From an uncultured Lachnospiraceae bacterium (lineage in GTDB: Bacteria; Bacillota; Clostridia; Lachnospirales; Lachnospiraceae), in the NCBI GenBank assembly GCA_947630485.1, contig CANRHU010000028.1:1-40810 (forward strand): DNA of 40,810 nt, in the 5' to 3' direction. Below are positions 40,542 to 40,810 of this stretch, piece after piece. The notes beneath the pieces were generated by a model. It was not told the DNA's origin. It did no database searches and saw only the letters and a program-made list of their open reading frames with translations. The translations under genes were made by a program, and so were the position numbers. Position 1 is the stretch's first letter; every line of letters begins with the position of its first letter.

Positions 40542-40810
40542 CTATGCTGAAGCAAGGCCGAGCCATTCTTCCACTGTCTTAATCGATTGCCCAGCTGCAT
40601 GAGCGATCACATCCAGACTGACGCCACTCGCATACAGTTTCCGAGCCATATCCTGAGCCGTTCCCTTCTTTTCGCTCTCCACATACGTCTTATAAATATA
40701 TTCATCATCGAAAAGCGTCATCATAATATCGATAACCTCCTTCTCCCTTGCCTCCAGGTACTCTTTGAGATAATTCCTGTCCCTGCAGATACGGATCGTT
40801 TCCATGACGG
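40542..40810 (-). CDS. Rpn/PD-(D/E)XK-type protein, C-terminal part
   Basis: The C-terminal 87 or so residues of a protein resembling the Rpn family of recombination-promoting nucleases/putative transposases. The conserved tail is readable: ICRDRNYLKEYLEAREKEVIDIMMTLFDDEY, in which a helical segment precedes a Lys/Glu-rich linker and a short helix-turn-helix-like end (GVSLDVIAHAAGQSIKTVEEWLG). The frame is still open at the window edge, so the METIRI methionine is probably internal and the nuclease domain lies outside. It may be a cargo gene of an element beginning at the tRNA-like site. Whether the full gene is intact cannot be seen. Confidence 0.65.
   Translation of the reverse strand, partial: VMETIRICRDRNYLKEYLEAREKEVIDIMMTLFDDEYIYKTYVESEKKGTAQDMARKLYASGVSLDVIAHAAGQSIKTVEEWLGLASA

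Overview
The window looks like chromosome of a Gram-positive gut Clostridium, most likely a Lachnospiraceae-type Bacillota. Grounds: AGGAGG-type ribosome binding sites almost everywhere, the families present (MsmX-type sugar ATPase, LytTR regulator with GHKL kinase, YitT, CvfB, PucR/CdaR-type regulator, LplB/YtcP/YtcQ-type sugar transporter), a Firmicutes LexA box at uvrA, and a GC-rich body with one AT-rich patch at the left end. The genus is inference; no search was run.

Layout. 1-1960 is an AT-rich islet: a decayed DNA methyltransferase, about 550 bases of mostly non-coding DNA with two strong inverted repeats, and three small minus-strand genes (KTSC-domain protein, unknown, C39-like cysteine peptidase). 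1980-11238 is minus-strand housekeeping: guaA, uvrA (SOS promoter), a cytoplasmic sulfatase, a large L,D-transpeptidase with a Pro/Gln/Gly-rich tail, and mscL. 11449-18685 is plus strand: a NitT/TauT-type ABC ATPase and permease without a binding protein, then a LytTR response regulator, a histidine kinase with no visible sensor domain, and two overlapping ABC exporter half-transporters. Between kinase and exporters lies a 22-bp tandem repeat array followed by a terminator that contains a promoter. 18702-20087 is a MATE efflux pump.

20349-31873 is a glycan-use region. A ROK regulator (plus strand) faces a minus-strand run of two sugar permeases, a lipoprotein binding protein, a sulfatase, a GH163-like (DUF4838) glycosidase and a GH33-like sialidase; a FucO-type lactaldehyde reductase lies just upstream. 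None of the four hydrolases (including the sulfatase at 6658) has a signal peptide, so the picture is import of a sulfated, sialylated host oligosaccharide followed by dismantling inside the cell. The transporter has no ATPase of its own; the MsmX-type ATPase at 36399 is a natural partner.

32044-37511 holds a PucR-type regulator with ftsE, ftsX and a CtpA-type protease in one run, and msmX. 37727-40148 is yitT, cvfB and an acyl-ACP thioesterase. The right end carries a tRNA-Gln(CUG)-like sequence whose 3' half is canonical but whose D-arm is not, with its own terminator, a pair of direct repeats and the C-terminal part of an Rpn/PD-(D/E)XK-type gene. I read this as a possible attachment site of an element that continues past the right edge.

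The most interesting parts are the repeat array and nested promoter/terminator at 14834-15006, the cytoplasmic sialo/sulfo-glycan locus with a shared operator candidate, and the tRNA-Gln/att junction.
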